64,000 nucleotides of DNA from Bubalus kerabau (Eukaryota > Chordata > Mammalia > Artiodactyla > Bovidae). A program made the position numbers and the translations under genes. Location: positions 130,213,697-130,277,696 of the forward strand of contig NC_073627.1 of assembly GCF_029407905.1 (NCBI RefSeq). Reading direction: 5' to 3'. This document shows positions 63,959 to 64,000 of this stretch, one piece after another; the stretch's first letter is position 1, and each line of letters starts with the position of its first letter. A model generated the notes under the pieces. The model ran no database searches and was not told the origin of the DNA. It saw only the letters and a list, made by a program, of their open reading frames with translations.

Positions 63959-64000
63959 TTGAGCTAAAAGATCTGTCTTTGGCACCTACAGGGAAGCACG

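Noticed and set aside
1..64000. A coherent novel multi-gene system
   Set aside because: There is no cluster of host genes and no operon-like or conserved gene order. The organised signals are transposon nests and structural repeats.

Overview
This window is eukaryotic and comes from a pecoran ruminant, most likely a bovid (cattle, sheep or goat group). The diagnostic evidence is two BovB (RTE-class) LINEs, dimeric BOV-A2 SINEs, many Bov-tA and Bov-A SINEs with tRNA-derived heads, cetartiodactyl CHR SINEs, and 3' ends of a ruminant-type L1. Beneath these lies the older mammalian layer: L2, MIR, L1M, MLT1/MST (ERVL-MaLR) LTRs, MER5-like and MER1-like hAT elements and a Tigger-like element. I found no host exon, tRNA, rRNA or snRNA gene, CRISPR array or CpG-island promoter that I could defend. 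The open frames longer than about 60 codons are chance frames or lie inside repeats. Family names are from recalled consensus sequences, not from a database search, and most boundaries are approximate. Boundaries fixed by a target-site duplication (TSD) are stated as such.

Layout. 1-9 kb: an L1 3' end; an L2 split by an MLT1A LTR (TSD TGCAT); a MIR split by another MLT1 LTR (TSD GTCCT); MIRs, an L1M tail and a Bov-tA. 9.2-11.2 kb: a 5'-truncated BovB whose reverse-transcriptase frame is open for over 400 codons after one nonsense codon. 11.7-19 kb: SINEs, MIRs, LTR remnants and two almost identical BOV-A2 elements in opposite orientation. 19.3-21.6 kb: an MLT1 LTR carrying a Bov-tA, then a MIR carrying a second, more decayed BovB. 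22-36 kb: mostly ancient fragments, CA tracts and scattered SINEs, with a long antisense L2 at 34.3-35.2 kb.

36.5-41.6 kb is the most complex nest: an antisense L1M interrupted by an MLT1 LTR and by a roughly 3.5-kb ERVL/MaLR-like provirus remnant that keeps a divergent LTR pair and carries a Bov-tA. 41.8-46.2 kb: antisense retrocopy-like 3'UTR material, an L1 3' end with a possible short 3' transduction, a second nested antisense L1M, and a candidate processed pseudogene ending at a good polyadenylation signal. 46-64 kb: MLT1, L2, a sense L1M split by a MIR, Tigger-like and MER1-like DNA transposons, an MST-like LTR, several SINEs with clean TSDs, and single-copy DNA of no recognised function.

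Nothing here acts together as a pathway. The value of the window is its relative insertion chronology (L2 and MIR hosts, then MaLR/ERVL, then CHR and BovB, then Bov-tA and BOV-A2), plus a few features that could affect RNA or DNA structure: the inverted BOV-A2 pair, G-quadruplex motifs and a perfect palindrome.
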